Of a stretch of 44,026 bases of DNA, positions 8,681 to 15,871 are shown in pieces; the stretch's first letter is position 1, and the number at the start of each line of letters is the position of its first letter. Source of the stretch: Planctomycetota bacterium (GTDB taxonomy: Bacteria > Planctomycetota > Brocadiia > Brocadiales > Bathyanammoxibiaceae); contig JAHFOV010000011.1 of the NCBI GenBank assembly GCA_023261505.1, positions 1 to 44,026 on the forward strand. The letters run 5' to 3'. The translations under genes were made by a program, and so were the position numbers. The notes beneath the pieces are model-generated. The model saw only the letters and a list, made by a program, of their open reading frames with translations, made no database searches and was not told the origin of the DNA.

Positions 8681-9128
8681 CGCCTTGGCGAACCTCTTCC
8701 TCTGGGACGGTCTCTGACTCCCCCAGGCCCTGAATAATTTCCATATCCTGGACCAGGTCAAGATGTTCCACAAGCTCTAAATCTTGGATCGCGAGGCTGG
8801 TCTCTATCTTTGTTTTAATAATGTATGCAGTTACACCAAGGGACACTACTAATACAAAAGGAGTAATTGCTGAGACGAGGGTAACTAGAAGTCTTCTCCG
8901 CTGTTTTCCCTTGATCTTTTTATAGACCCCTGCCAGGTAGTCTCCTTGAAGGATTTTTGTGGTGGGAATGGGCCCTTCTATACTATCCAGTGTGGCCTTG
9001 AGGTCTTTCCAGGCGGACTGACACCTGAGACAGCCTGAGATATGGTCTGATATGGCGGATTTTGTAGCGGAATCCAACTCGTTATAGTAATAATTAATCA
9101 TCTCCTTTTCCACTTGCCTGCATATCAT
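8670..9128 (-). CDS. Membrane-anchored zinc anti-sigma factor
   Basis: A 152-residue protein with a ZAS-type zinc-binding N-terminus, His29-x3-Cys33-x2-Cys36 (DHISGCLRC). A cytoplasmic linker follows, then one transmembrane helix (about residues 80-103), and an acidic periplasmic tail of about 45 residues. This is the usual plan of a single-pass anti-sigma factor that holds an ECF sigma factor at the membrane. The start ATG is preceded by GGAGG and comes 4 bases after the sigma stop codon; the sigma stop TAG lies within that GGAGGTAG, so the two are translationally coupled. The last residues and stop derive from a degenerate palindromic repeat. Confidence 0.85.
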   Translation of the reverse strand: MICRQVEKEMINYYYNELDSATKSAISDHISGCLRCQSAWKDLKATLDSIEGPIPTTKILQGDYLAGVYKKIKGKQRRRLLVTLVSAITPFVLVVSLGVTAYIIKTKIETSLAIQDLELVEHLDLVQDMEIIQGLGESETVPEEEVRQGEST

Positions 9129-9132
9129 TGGC

Positions 9133-9681
9133 CTACCTCCAGCCTTTTAATTTTTCTTGCAGGGCTCGTACTGCTCTGAAGAGGTGCATCTTCACTGTCC
9201 CCTCGGCGCAGTTCAGTACTTCGCTTATCTCAGATATCTTCATACCCTCCATGTGCTTCATAATGAAGACCTCTCTTTGTTTGGTGGGGAGCCTTCTAAC
9301 GGCCCCCTCTATTGCCCTCTTGAGTTCCTTTTGCTCAACCTCTAGCTCTACGTCATCCTGGGCCAGTGGATCTATCTCTTTGTCTATGTAGAGGTCCAGG
9401 GACTGGACAGACCTCTTTTGCCACTGCCTGCGGCAGAGGTTGATAATAATCTTAAAGAACCAGGTCTTAAAGGTGCTTTCACTTCTAAAATCCTTTATAT
9501 GGAGATACACCTGTGCAAAGGCCTCCTGTGATATATCCCTGGCATCCTCAGGATTTCCTAGAAAACGGTAGGCCAGCGCAAAACACTTCTCTTTATACCT
9601 CTCCACTAACTCTTCAAAGGCCTCTTTATCCCCTTCCTTGAGCCTGTTTATGAGAACACTTTCTGGGTCATACCTCTCCAC
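9133..9681 (-). CDS. ECF-type RNA polymerase sigma factor
   Basis: A 182-residue group 4 sigma-70 factor. Region 2 contains ALAYRFLGNPEDARDISQEAF and the melting helix STFKTWFFKIIINLCRRQ. Region 4 contains LPTKQREVFIMKHMEGMKISEISEVLNCAEGTVK, split by the helix-turn-helix that reads the -35 element. Linker length and overall size are normal for the family (RpoE-like). The start is GTG 9681 with a poor Shine-Dalgarno. It is followed at once by its anti-sigma partner and further on by an exported repeat protein, which suggests an envelope-sensing regulon. The inducing signal cannot be read from the sequence. Confidence 0.93.
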   Translation of the reverse strand: MERYDPESVLINRLKEGDKEAFEELVERYKEKCFALAYRFLGNPEDARDISQEAFAQVYLHIKDFRSESTFKTWFFKIIINLCRRQWQKRSVQSLDLYIDKEIDPLAQDDVELEVEQKELKRAIEGAVRRLPTKQREVFIMKHMEGMKISEISEVLNCAEGTVKMHLFRAVRALQEKLKGWR

Positions 9682-9816
9682 GTCTTTTGGCCTATATATT
9701 AGACAAAACTCGTCACATAAATGTTTACATCAATATTCACAATTTTAACAAGCAAAACCTCTTTGTAAACCAGGTATTGAAAACTCTGCAAAAGGCCAGA
9801 CCTTACAAAAAAATCC

Positions 9817-9844
9817 TTGACTTGATACACCAGTAATATAAAAT
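9817..9844 (+). promoter_or_regulatory. Candidate sigma-70 promoter for the radical SAM gene
   Basis: TTGACT at 9817-9822 and TAAAAT at 9839-9844 with a 16-base spacer, about 80-90 bases ahead of the radical SAM start. An overlapping TATAAA at 9837 is an alternative -10. The same TTG...-16-TAAAAT arrangement precedes the cold-shock gene. Confidence 0.5.
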
Positions 9845-9923
9845 GGCGAAGTTTGACGGATATAGCCTTTCGTAGATTGTTTCCATTGCCATCCCCTATT
9901 GTAACGAAGGGAGATGGGGAGAT

Positions 9924-11432
9924 GTGCAGATAATGACAGGTATGCGCGTTACCTTAATTAACCCACCATTCACTTTCACCCGAAGCAGTGACATTATTTT
10001 TTCGCAGTGTCTTGGCATTCTGTATATAGCTGCCTATCTCAGAGAAAACGGCGGGCACACTGTCACTGTCATAGATGCCCTTTTTGAGGGAAATAAAAAT
10101 GCGGTTACATTAAAGGATGGCCACTTGAGAGTTGGCCTGACAAACGAGGAGGTCATCGCCAGAATACCAAAAGATACTGAGTTAATCGGTCTTTCCGTGC
10201 CATTTTCCCATCTAGCTTTCCTGGCTCATGGCCTAGCATGCGACATAAAACGGACTTTCCCTTCTGTACCCCTGGTAATGGGGGGTGTATACCCAAGCAC
10301 TCAAACTGAACTGGCCATGCAGGCTGTGGCCGACTATATAGTGCTGGGGGAAGGTGAAGTAGCAATGCATGAACTAATAACATACCTTTCCAAGCAAAAT
10401 GGGAATCCCCTACCACAAGGCGTAATTTCAAATAATGGCTCCCAATCTATGGGTAGTGCGGTGCATACATACGTGCGAAATATTGACACTTTACCATTCC
10501 CAGCACGAGATTTGCTGCCGTTTGAGAAGTATGCCTCTCATTCTCCACGTAATACAAGGGCGTGGCGGACGGCCAGCATTATCACCTCGAGGGGATGTCC
10601 CTACGATTGTGAGTTCTGCTCGGTGCATCCTGTCTGTGGTTACAAGTGGAGACCACGCTCTCCTAAGAACGTATTAGACGAAATTGATGAGTTGTCTCAC
10701 ACTTACGGGGTGAATCACTTGGAGATAGAGGACGACAATTTTACCTTTAATCGGGACAGGGCGATGGAGATATTGGAGGGCATCATTGAGAGAAATAGCC
10801 TACCAAACGCCCGAGGCCTTACATGGTCAACGCCTAACGGTGTCCGCATCGATACTCTTGACGACAAACTACTGCATGCAATGAAAAGGTCTAACTGTAT
10901 GGGAATCAACATCGCACTGGAGCATGGCGATGAGGAAGTGCTAAAACGTATGCGAAAGAAGCTGAGTTTGTCAAAAGTAGAGGAGGTGGTGGGGCTTCTG
11001 CATAAATATGACATCCCGACGGATGTTTTTGTTATATATGGTTATCCTGGCGAGACCAGAAAGCGCTTTGAGAACGCCCTCAACTTTTATTCGAAGTTGA
11101 AACAAATTGCACCCAAAATTGAGTTCCTATTCTTTATAGCCCAGCCTTATCCGGGTACCAAGCTTTTTAAACGTTGCGTACAGGAAGGATATCTCGATGC
11201 AAACACCTTTAGCGACATAGAAAAAATCTCTAGATTCTCCACCGAGAACAAGTGCTGGATTAAGACCAAAGACTTCGATGAAGAGGAACTCATGTGGAGA
11301 AAACAGGTGCTGATGAGAACATTGACACCAGAAATTTATTGGCGCACCAAGATAAAAAATGCCATGCCAGAGAGACTCATCCCTCTAGGCCGATTCATAT
11401 ATCATACGGCACAAAAGGTTTTGAGGAGTTAG
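9924..11432 (+). CDS. B12-binding-type radical SAM protein
   Basis: A 502-residue protein of the cobalamin-dependent radical SAM class. The N-terminal domain (about 1-160) begins MRVTLINPPF and has the Rossmann-like B12-binding fold signs VPLVMGGVYPS and DYIVLGEGE, but no DxHxxG motif, so cobalamin would be bound base-off without a protein His. The radical SAM cluster motif is CPYDCEFC (residues 225-232), preceded by ITSRGC. The barrel continues through EIEDDNFTF, NIALEHGDEEVL and VFVIYGYPGET. Such proteins methylate or rearrange unactivated carbons, often in lipid or peptidyl modification; the substrate cannot be told here. The start may be GTG 9924, ATG 9933 or ATG 9942 (MRVTLINPP); all share the same frame. 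It stands alone between the sigma operon and glmS. Confidence 0.85.
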   Translation: MQIMTGMRVTLINPPFTFTRSSDIIFSQCLGILYIAAYLRENGGHTVTVIDALFEGNKNAVTLKDGHLRVGLTNEEVIARIPKDTELIGLSVPFSHLAFLAHGLACDIKRTFPSVPLVMGGVYPSTQTELAMQAVADYIVLGEGEVAMHELITYLSKQNGNPLPQGVISNNGSQSMGSAVHTYVRNIDTLPFPARDLLPFEKYASHSPRNTRAWRTASIITSRGCPYDCEFCSVHPVCGYKWRPRSPKNVLDEIDELSHTYGVNHLEIEDDNFTFNRDRAMEILEGIIERNSLPNARGLTWSTPNGVRIDTLDDKLLHAMKRSNCMGINIALEHGDEEVLKRMRKKLSLSKVEEVVGLLHKYDIPTDVFVIYGYPGETRKRFENALNFYSKLKQIAPKIEFLFFIAQPYPGTKLFKRCVQEGYLDANTFSDIEKISRFSTENKCWIKTKDFDEEELMWRKQVLMRTLTPEIYWRTKIKNAMPERLIPLGRFIYHTAQKVLRS

Positions 11433-11623
11433 AGGGCCTTTTTATGTCCTTCTGTACCAAAGACCCCAATTATCACAGCAAAAACCATAGTTTCCTCCCC
11501 TTGTGGGAAAGGTAGAATTAAGAGAAAATTCTTGAATTTCCCTGGGGTTTTTGTTAATTTTGCGGTTCAAGGGTGAGTGGGTTCCTGCTCGTAAAAGATA
11601 TTCACTAAACCGGAGGTTACAAT

Positions 11624-13450
11624 ATGTGCGGTGTAGTAGGATACATAGGCCACAGGGAGGCCCTGCCACTCCTCCTGGAAGGGCTCAAAAGACTAGAATA
11701 CCGGGGGTATGATTCCGCAGGCATTGCCTTACTGGGGGGAAACAAAATCCACACTATAAAATCGGTTGGAAAAATTGAATCCCTTGAGAAAAGTTTAAAA
11801 GGCCAAAGTCACAAGGCAACTCTTGGGATTGCCCATACCCGCTGGGCCACCCATGGCCATCCTACCTCTGAGAATGCCCATCCCCACCTTGATTGTCACG
11901 GAAAGATTGCCCTTGTACATAATGGGATTATAGAAAATTATGAGTACCTGAAGGCTGTACTTATTGAGGAAGGCCACACCTTCTCCAGTGATACGGATAC
12001 AGAGGTATTGGTCCACCTGATAGAAAAATATTACCGCAGAGACCTGGCTAGTGCCGTCCGCTTCGCACTCCAGGAGGTTGAGGGCACCTACGGCATAGTG
12101 GTTTGCTGTGCAGAAGAGCCAGATAAACTCCTCGTGGCAAGGGACAGTAGCCCCATACTTGTAGGTGTAGGTGAAGGGGAATACTTTGTAGCTTCTGATG
12201 TGTCTGCCGTCCTGGAACATACAAGAAAAATTATTTACCTGGAGGACGGAGAGGTTGCGGTGGTAACAAGGAATGGGATGATAACCACTACCAGGGAAAG
12301 CGTTCCAGTTAAAAAGAAGGTGGAAGAAATACACTGGAACCTGGAAATGATAGAGAAAAAGGGCTACCACCACTTTATGCATAAGGAAATCCATGAACAG
12401 CCCAGTTCTATACGAAATGCCTTGAGGGGCAGGGTGGATGAAGTTAATGGATGGCCCAGGCTGGGGATGTTCTTTGAGAAACAAGAGCTTCTGAACCAAC
12501 TTAAGAGGATTGTCGTTCTTGCGTGTGGCACAAGCTGGCACGCAGGGCTAGTAGGTGAGTATATGATGGAAGAATTTGCACGCATCCCGGTAGAGGTAGA
12601 GTATGCCTCAGAATTCCGTTACAGGAACCCCATCTTGGGGGATGGTACCGTAGCCATAGCCATCAGCCAGTCAGGTGAGACGGCCGACACCCTGGCCGCC
12701 ATGAGGGAGGCAAAGCAAAGGGGCGCCACTACCCTTTCTATTGTAAACGTGGTGGGCAGCACTATCTCACGCGAGGCGGAAGGTGGGGTATACCTTCACG
12801 CTGGCCCAGAAATAGGTGTGGCCTCCACTAAGGCCTTCACCTCTGAGCTTGTAGTCCTTTATCTTATTACCCTATCTATCGCCAGGGCCGGGGGGATGGA
12901 AAAGGAAAAGGCCCAAAATATGCTCCTGGAGGTGGAGACGCTGCCGGAACGCGTAGAGACCATACTCCAGAAAGAGGAAGAGATTGTTGAAATAGCCAGG
13001 CTTTACAAGGACACTAGCAATTTTCTTTACCTGGGTAGGGGATACAATTTCCCCGTAGCCCTGGAAGGAGCCTTAAAGTTAAAAGAGGTCTCCTATATCC
13101 ACGCCGAGGGTTATCCTGCCGCTGAGATGAAGCACGGCCCGATAGCCTTGATAAGCCCTGAGATGCCCGTGGTCTTTATTGCCACCAGAGACAGGGCCTA
13201 TGGAAAGGTTCTCACCAACATAGAAGAGGTCAAGGCCAGGGGCGGTAGAATTATAGCCATCGCCACCGAGGGGGATTTAACCATCCAGGACAAGGTAGAC
13301 CATGTATTCTTTATCCCTCACACTATAGACCCGCTCGTACCTGTCCTATCCGTTGTCCCCTTACAGCTCCTCGCCTATCACATAGCCGTCATGAAGGGCT
13401 GTGATGTAGACAAGCCCCGCAACCTGGCCAAGAGTGTGACGGTGGAGTAG
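11624..13450 (+). CDS. glmS: Glucosamine-fructose-6-phosphate aminotransferase (isomerizing)
   Basis: Makes glucosamine-6-phosphate from fructose-6-phosphate and glutamine, the entry step for peptidoglycan and lipopolysaccharide amino sugars. The N-terminal glutaminase has the catalytic Cys2 (MCGVVGYIG), then EYRGYDSAG, HTRWATHG and HNGIIENY. The two SIS domains contain ACGTSWHAG, ISQSGETADTLAA, GPEIGVASTKAFT and LGRGYNFPVALEGALKLKEVSYIHAEGYPAAEMKHGPIAL split across residues 460-510. It ends with the conserved PRNLAKSVTVE. The length of 608 is standard. Shine-Dalgarno GGAGG precedes ATG. No glmS ribozyme signature is recognisable in the 190 bases upstream, so regulation is not evident. Confidence 0.98.
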   Translation: MCGVVGYIGHREALPLLLEGLKRLEYRGYDSAGIALLGGNKIHTIKSVGKIESLEKSLKGQSHKATLGIAHTRWATHGHPTSENAHPHLDCHGKIALVHNGIIENYEYLKAVLIEEGHTFSSDTDTEVLVHLIEKYYRRDLASAVRFALQEVEGTYGIVVCCAEEPDKLLVARDSSPILVGVGEGEYFVASDVSAVLEHTRKIIYLEDGEVAVVTRNGMITTTRESVPVKKKVEEIHWNLEMIEKKGYHHFMHKEIHEQPSSIRNALRGRVDEVNGWPRLGMFFEKQELLNQLKRIVVLACGTSWHAGLVGEYMMEEFARIPVEVEYASEFRYRNPILGDGTVAIAISQSGETADTLAAMREAKQRGATTLSIVNVVGSTISREAEGGVYLHAGPEIGVASTKAFTSELVVLYLITLSIARAGGMEKEKAQNMLLEVETLPERVETILQKEEEIVEIARLYKDTSNFLYLGRGYNFPVALEGALKLKEVSYIHAEGYPAAEMKHGPIALISPEMPVVFIATRDRAYGKVLTNIEEVKARGGRIIAIATEGDLTIQDKVDHVFFIPHTIDPLVPVLSVVPLQLLAYHIAVMKGCDVDKPRNLAKSVTVE

Positions 13451-13888
13451 TTTTTATATGTAGGGTGCGTTTAAACGCACCGTCTATACACACCCCTCTG
13501 TCCCCTCTTAAAAGAGGGGACACACCCCTTTCTCCCCTCTCCCTCCTAATAAGGAGGGGCAGGGGAGGTGTTAGAGGGGATGGGGGTGTGTAATCCACCT
13601 CAGGCGGATTGATTGGAGCGCTAGGGGTGAACTTATTATAGATGGTCCGCCTCAGGCGGATAGGGAATGAATAATAAATGGTGCTTTTCACGCACCCTAC
13701 TCTACTTGATGTAGATAGAATACCAAAAGATTTGTTTGGTATACCAAAGAGTTGATTCGGAATTTTCACAAATGCTTTATAGTCCCAATGGGGTGCGTCT
13801 TGACGGACCATAATCCCCCTCACTCCCCCTTTTCTAAAGGGGGATTAGTGTCGGTAGAGTAGGGTACCTACGGAAAGGCTGAAAGGGA
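13451..13888. repeat. Composite palindrome nest between glmS and the GlmU-like gene
   Basis: This 438-base gap contains no believable gene and is almost wholly repeat. GGTGCGTTTAAACGCACC (about 13464-13481) is a perfect palindrome. TGTCCCCTCTT/AAGAGGGGACA (13499-13522) is a perfect hairpin, nested with CCCTCCT...AGGAGGG inside larger CACACCCC...GGGGTGTG arms (to about 13590). TCCACCTCAGGCGGA (13594-13608) and TCCGCCTCAGGCGGA (13646-13660) follow. Two degenerate GGTGC...GCACC units lie near 13680-13700 and 13788-13808, then CCCCCTCACTCCCCC...AAAGGGGGATT (about 13813-13848). Members of at least four repeat families are stacked here. It sits between convergent genes, so some hairpins may also terminate transcription. 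Confidence 0.8.
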
Positions 13889-15151
13889 TTAAATATAAGG
13901 TGGCATCCCCCGCACCTCCTGCGTCAACTCATGAATCTTCTGGAAGAGGGCTTCTTCTACTGGTGAAAGGGTCTTTTCTCGGCGGGACATTGTCCTCCTT
14001 GCCACCTCAAGGGCATTGTCTAGATGATATGTCTGTACCCTTTCAGTGCACCAGGAAAAAGAGGAGATAAACCTTGGCACAGGAAAACGGCCGATAACAT
14101 TACAACAGAATCCTACAATGCCGCCAGCGGAGAAGCTAGAGTCAATCCCTACCTTGGTGTGGTCTCCTATAGCTATACCTAAAAAGGTTTCACCACTGTC
14201 TATCGTCTGATCGGCAACTTGGACCCGGATGTTTCCATAGGTATTTTTGAGATTACTTACAGTAGTGCCAGCCCCGATATTTACCCAGGAGCCAATGTAA
14301 GAATCCCCCAGAAAGCCTTCATGCTGCTTGTTGCTGTAACTATGTAATATGGAATTAGAAATCTCCCCTCCCACACGGCAATATTCTCCAATGTTTGAGC
14401 CCTCCCTGAGACTGCTAGAAGGCCGCACTATCGCCCCTTTTCCAATATAGACTGGCCCTATTATAGTAGTGTTGGGCTGCACTAGAACCTCTTCTGCGAT
14501 GTATATTGGCCCATCCTCAGCATCTAGTACACAGCCAGGCTTTATCCTGGAGCCTTTACCTACAAAAATATTACCAGGATTTAAAAGTGAAACATGCTCA
14601 TAAATCCTCCCATTTATGCCCCTGTGCTTAAACAGCCTTTCCCAATCCCTTTTTATCTCCTCTCTGTTATGCTTCACAATGTCCCAAAAATAACGTACTA
14701 GCACGGGGCTAACCTCTCGCTTAGGAACGCCCTCCAGTTTCTTTAGTGCCTTACCCTCAACAAAATCTTTCGCCACCAATTCCTTGCACCGTTCCCTGCC
14801 AAGACGTCCATACACCAGTCCGCCTGAGGCGGATGAGATACCCACTTCTTCCGGCCCTTCCAGGGGGACAGGCTCCCACTCCAGTATTCTTCCATTAACA
14901 AAGAGATACCCCTCAGCTTCAGCGTCCAGATTGTTTATCTTGCAAGTAACCTGCCGGTATTTATTCTCTTCTTCTAATACGTCCTTAAGATAGTCCCTAC
15001 AGAACAGGCTAACATTGACACCAGGGTAACTGTGTAGTATCTTTTCCTCCAGGTTAAGTATTCCACTGCGGAGCCTGTAGACTGGCCTTGTATAGACTAA
15101 TGGCAATAACCCTTCGTAACCACTGTCCTCAAATATGCAGATTCCGTTCAT
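13889..15151 (-). CDS. GlmU-like sugar-nucleotidyltransferase/acyltransferase family protein
   Basis: A 420-residue protein of the putative sugar nucleotidyl transferase group. The N-terminus ICIFEDSGYEGLLPLVYTRPVYRLRSG is split by a short loop and matches that family's NTP-transferase-like domain. The C-terminal half is a left-handed beta-helix of hexapeptide repeats (GPIYIAEEVLVQPNTTIIGP, IGKGAIVRPSSSL, VGGEISNSILH, GDSYIGSWVNIGAGTTVSNL), as in GlmU and other acyltransferases. Substrates are not determinable. I use ATG 15151, which overlaps the upstream stop codon as TAATG; the frame also opens at TTG 15181 inside a palindromic repeat. A 15-base palindrome lies in frame near residues 107-111 (SSASGG), a probable repeat insertion. 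Coupled to the siroheme gene, it is the last gene of the argH-lysA transcription unit. Confidence 0.78.
   Translation of the reverse strand: MNGICIFEDSGYEGLLPLVYTRPVYRLRSGILNLEEKILHSYPGVNVSLFCRDYLKDVLEEENKYRQVTCKINNLDAEAEGYLFVNGRILEWEPVPLEGPEEVGISSASGGLVYGRLGRERCKELVAKDFVEGKALKKLEGVPKREVSPVLVRYFWDIVKHNREEIKRDWERLFKHRGINGRIYEHVSLLNPGNIFVGKGSRIKPGCVLDAEDGPIYIAEEVLVQPNTTIIGPVYIGKGAIVRPSSSLREGSNIGEYCRVGGEISNSILHSYSNKQHEGFLGDSYIGSWVNIGAGTTVSNLKNTYGNIRVQVADQTIDSGETFLGIAIGDHTKVGIDSSFSAGGIVGFCCNVIGRFPVPRFISSFSWCTERVQTYHLDNALEVARRTMSRREKTLSPVEEALFQKIHELTQEVRGMPPYI
14819..14833. repeat. In-frame TCCGCCTGAGGCGGA palindrome inside GlmU-like gene
   Basis: A perfect 15-base odd palindrome (central base excepted), identical to the core at 23848-23862 and, in the other orientation, to 13646-13660. 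On the coding strand it is read as Ser-Ala-Ser-Gly-Gly. Confidence 0.85.
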
Positions 15152-15837
15152 TATTTCTTTTGCGGGTCTGGAGACCCGCAACTACCCGATGTGAAATTAT
15201 TAATTATATTTCGCATTTCTGCTTCTGCCTTTTGGGGGCCGTTCTGTCTAATTGTTGTTAATATCTTAGGAGAAGATAGAAGCCCGAAGACCTGTCGCCT
15301 CTTATCCTCATCTTTTATTGAAGAGATAACCATTGGGCGGAGTTTGGAGAGTAATTGGGTAAGTTCGGAATATTCAGGACCGAATAATGACTCCAGCTCC
15401 TGACGTATCCTCTTGGCCAGGGCAGGGCTGGCACCTCCAGTAGAAATACTTATCTGAAGCTCTCCCCGATTAACTACAGAGGGGACAATAAAGTTGCAGA
15501 GCTCGGGCTGGTCCACCACATTTACCAGCAGGCCATGGCGCTGTGCATCCTCCCATATCTTTTGATTTATCTCTTTATCATTAGTGGCCGCAATGACCAG
15601 AAAAGCCCCTTGGAGGCATTCTCCGCTGTATCCCTGCCTCAGGAGGGCGACGTCCTTTTCGGCTGAGAACTTTTCATAAAACTCAGGGGCTATTACTATC
15701 ACCTCTGCCCCGGCCTCTTTAAGGACGAGGGCCTTCCTGTAGGCTACTTCACCTCCGCCTACTACCACACACCTTTTATCTTTTATGTCGAGGTATATCG
15801 GATAGTATGCAGGCATAGTTATTTTTCTAATAAACAT
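15151..15837 (-). CDS. Precorrin-2 dehydrogenase / sirohydrochlorin ferrochelatase (Met8/CysG N-domain type)
   Basis: A 228-residue enzyme of the siroheme and alternative heme branch. It oxidises precorrin-2 to sirohydrochlorin with NAD+ and may insert iron. The NAD-binding motif is VVVGGGEVAYRKALVL (about residues 23-39), followed by LVIAATND, VVDQPELCNFIVPSVVNRGELQ split over 120-140, and ISTGGASPALAKRIRQELE, all hallmarks of the family. No uroporphyrin-III methyltransferase domain is fused. ATG 15837 directly abuts a 28-base palindrome, and ATG 15816 (MPAYYPIYLDI) is an equally likely start. The last residues (SCGSPDPQKK) and the approach to the stop come from an inserted palindrome at 15160-15181, so the native C-terminus has been replaced or extended. 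It lies downstream of lysA. Confidence 0.9.
   Translation of the reverse strand: MFIRKITMPAYYPIYLDIKDKRCVVVGGGEVAYRKALVLKEAGAEVIVIAPEFYEKFSAEKDVALLRQGYSGECLQGAFLVIAATNDKEINQKIWEDAQRHGLLVNVVDQPELCNFIVPSVVNRGELQISISTGGASPALAKRIRQELESLFGPEYSELTQLLSKLRPMVISSIKDEDKRRQVFGLLSSPKILTTIRQNGPQKAEAEMRNIINNFTSGSCGSPDPQKK
15160..15181. repeat. TTGCGGGTCT-GG-... palindrome at siroheme gene 3' end
   Basis: Perfect arms TTGCGGGTCT / AGACCCGCAA around a GG centre, followed by CTAC. This belongs to a GTAG/CTAC-ended family. It encodes the C-terminal residues of the siroheme enzyme and overlaps the possible upstream start of the GlmU-like gene. Confidence 0.85.
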
Positions 15838-15865
15838 GTAGGGGCACGTTGCAACGTGCCCCTAC
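15838..15865. repeat. Perfect 28-base GTAGGGGC palindrome
   Basis: GTAGGGGCACGTTG followed by its exact reverse complement. It fills almost the entire gap between lysA and the siroheme gene and touches the latter's ATG. It has the same length and ends as the copy inside the HdrED-like gene at 22263-22290. Confidence 0.9.
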
Positions 15866-15871
15866 TCTGAT

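Noticed and set aside
11433-11623. glmS ribozyme upstream of glmS
   Set aside because: I could not find the conserved cleavage-site core or pseudoknot strands; the sequence looks like an ordinary spacer.
11795-12541. 248-codon antisense ORF inside glmS
   Set aside because: Shadow of a strongly conserved gene on the other strand; no ribosome binding site or recognisable domain.
13389-13823. Minus-strand ORF of 144 codons after glmS
   Set aside because: It is composed almost entirely of palindromic repeats and the antisense of the glmS end, with low-complexity Pro/Leu/Arg content and no homology signs.
13451-13888. CRISPR array in the repeat nest
   Set aside because: Repeats are different palindrome families with irregular spacing, not one direct repeat with unique spacers, and there are no cas genes.
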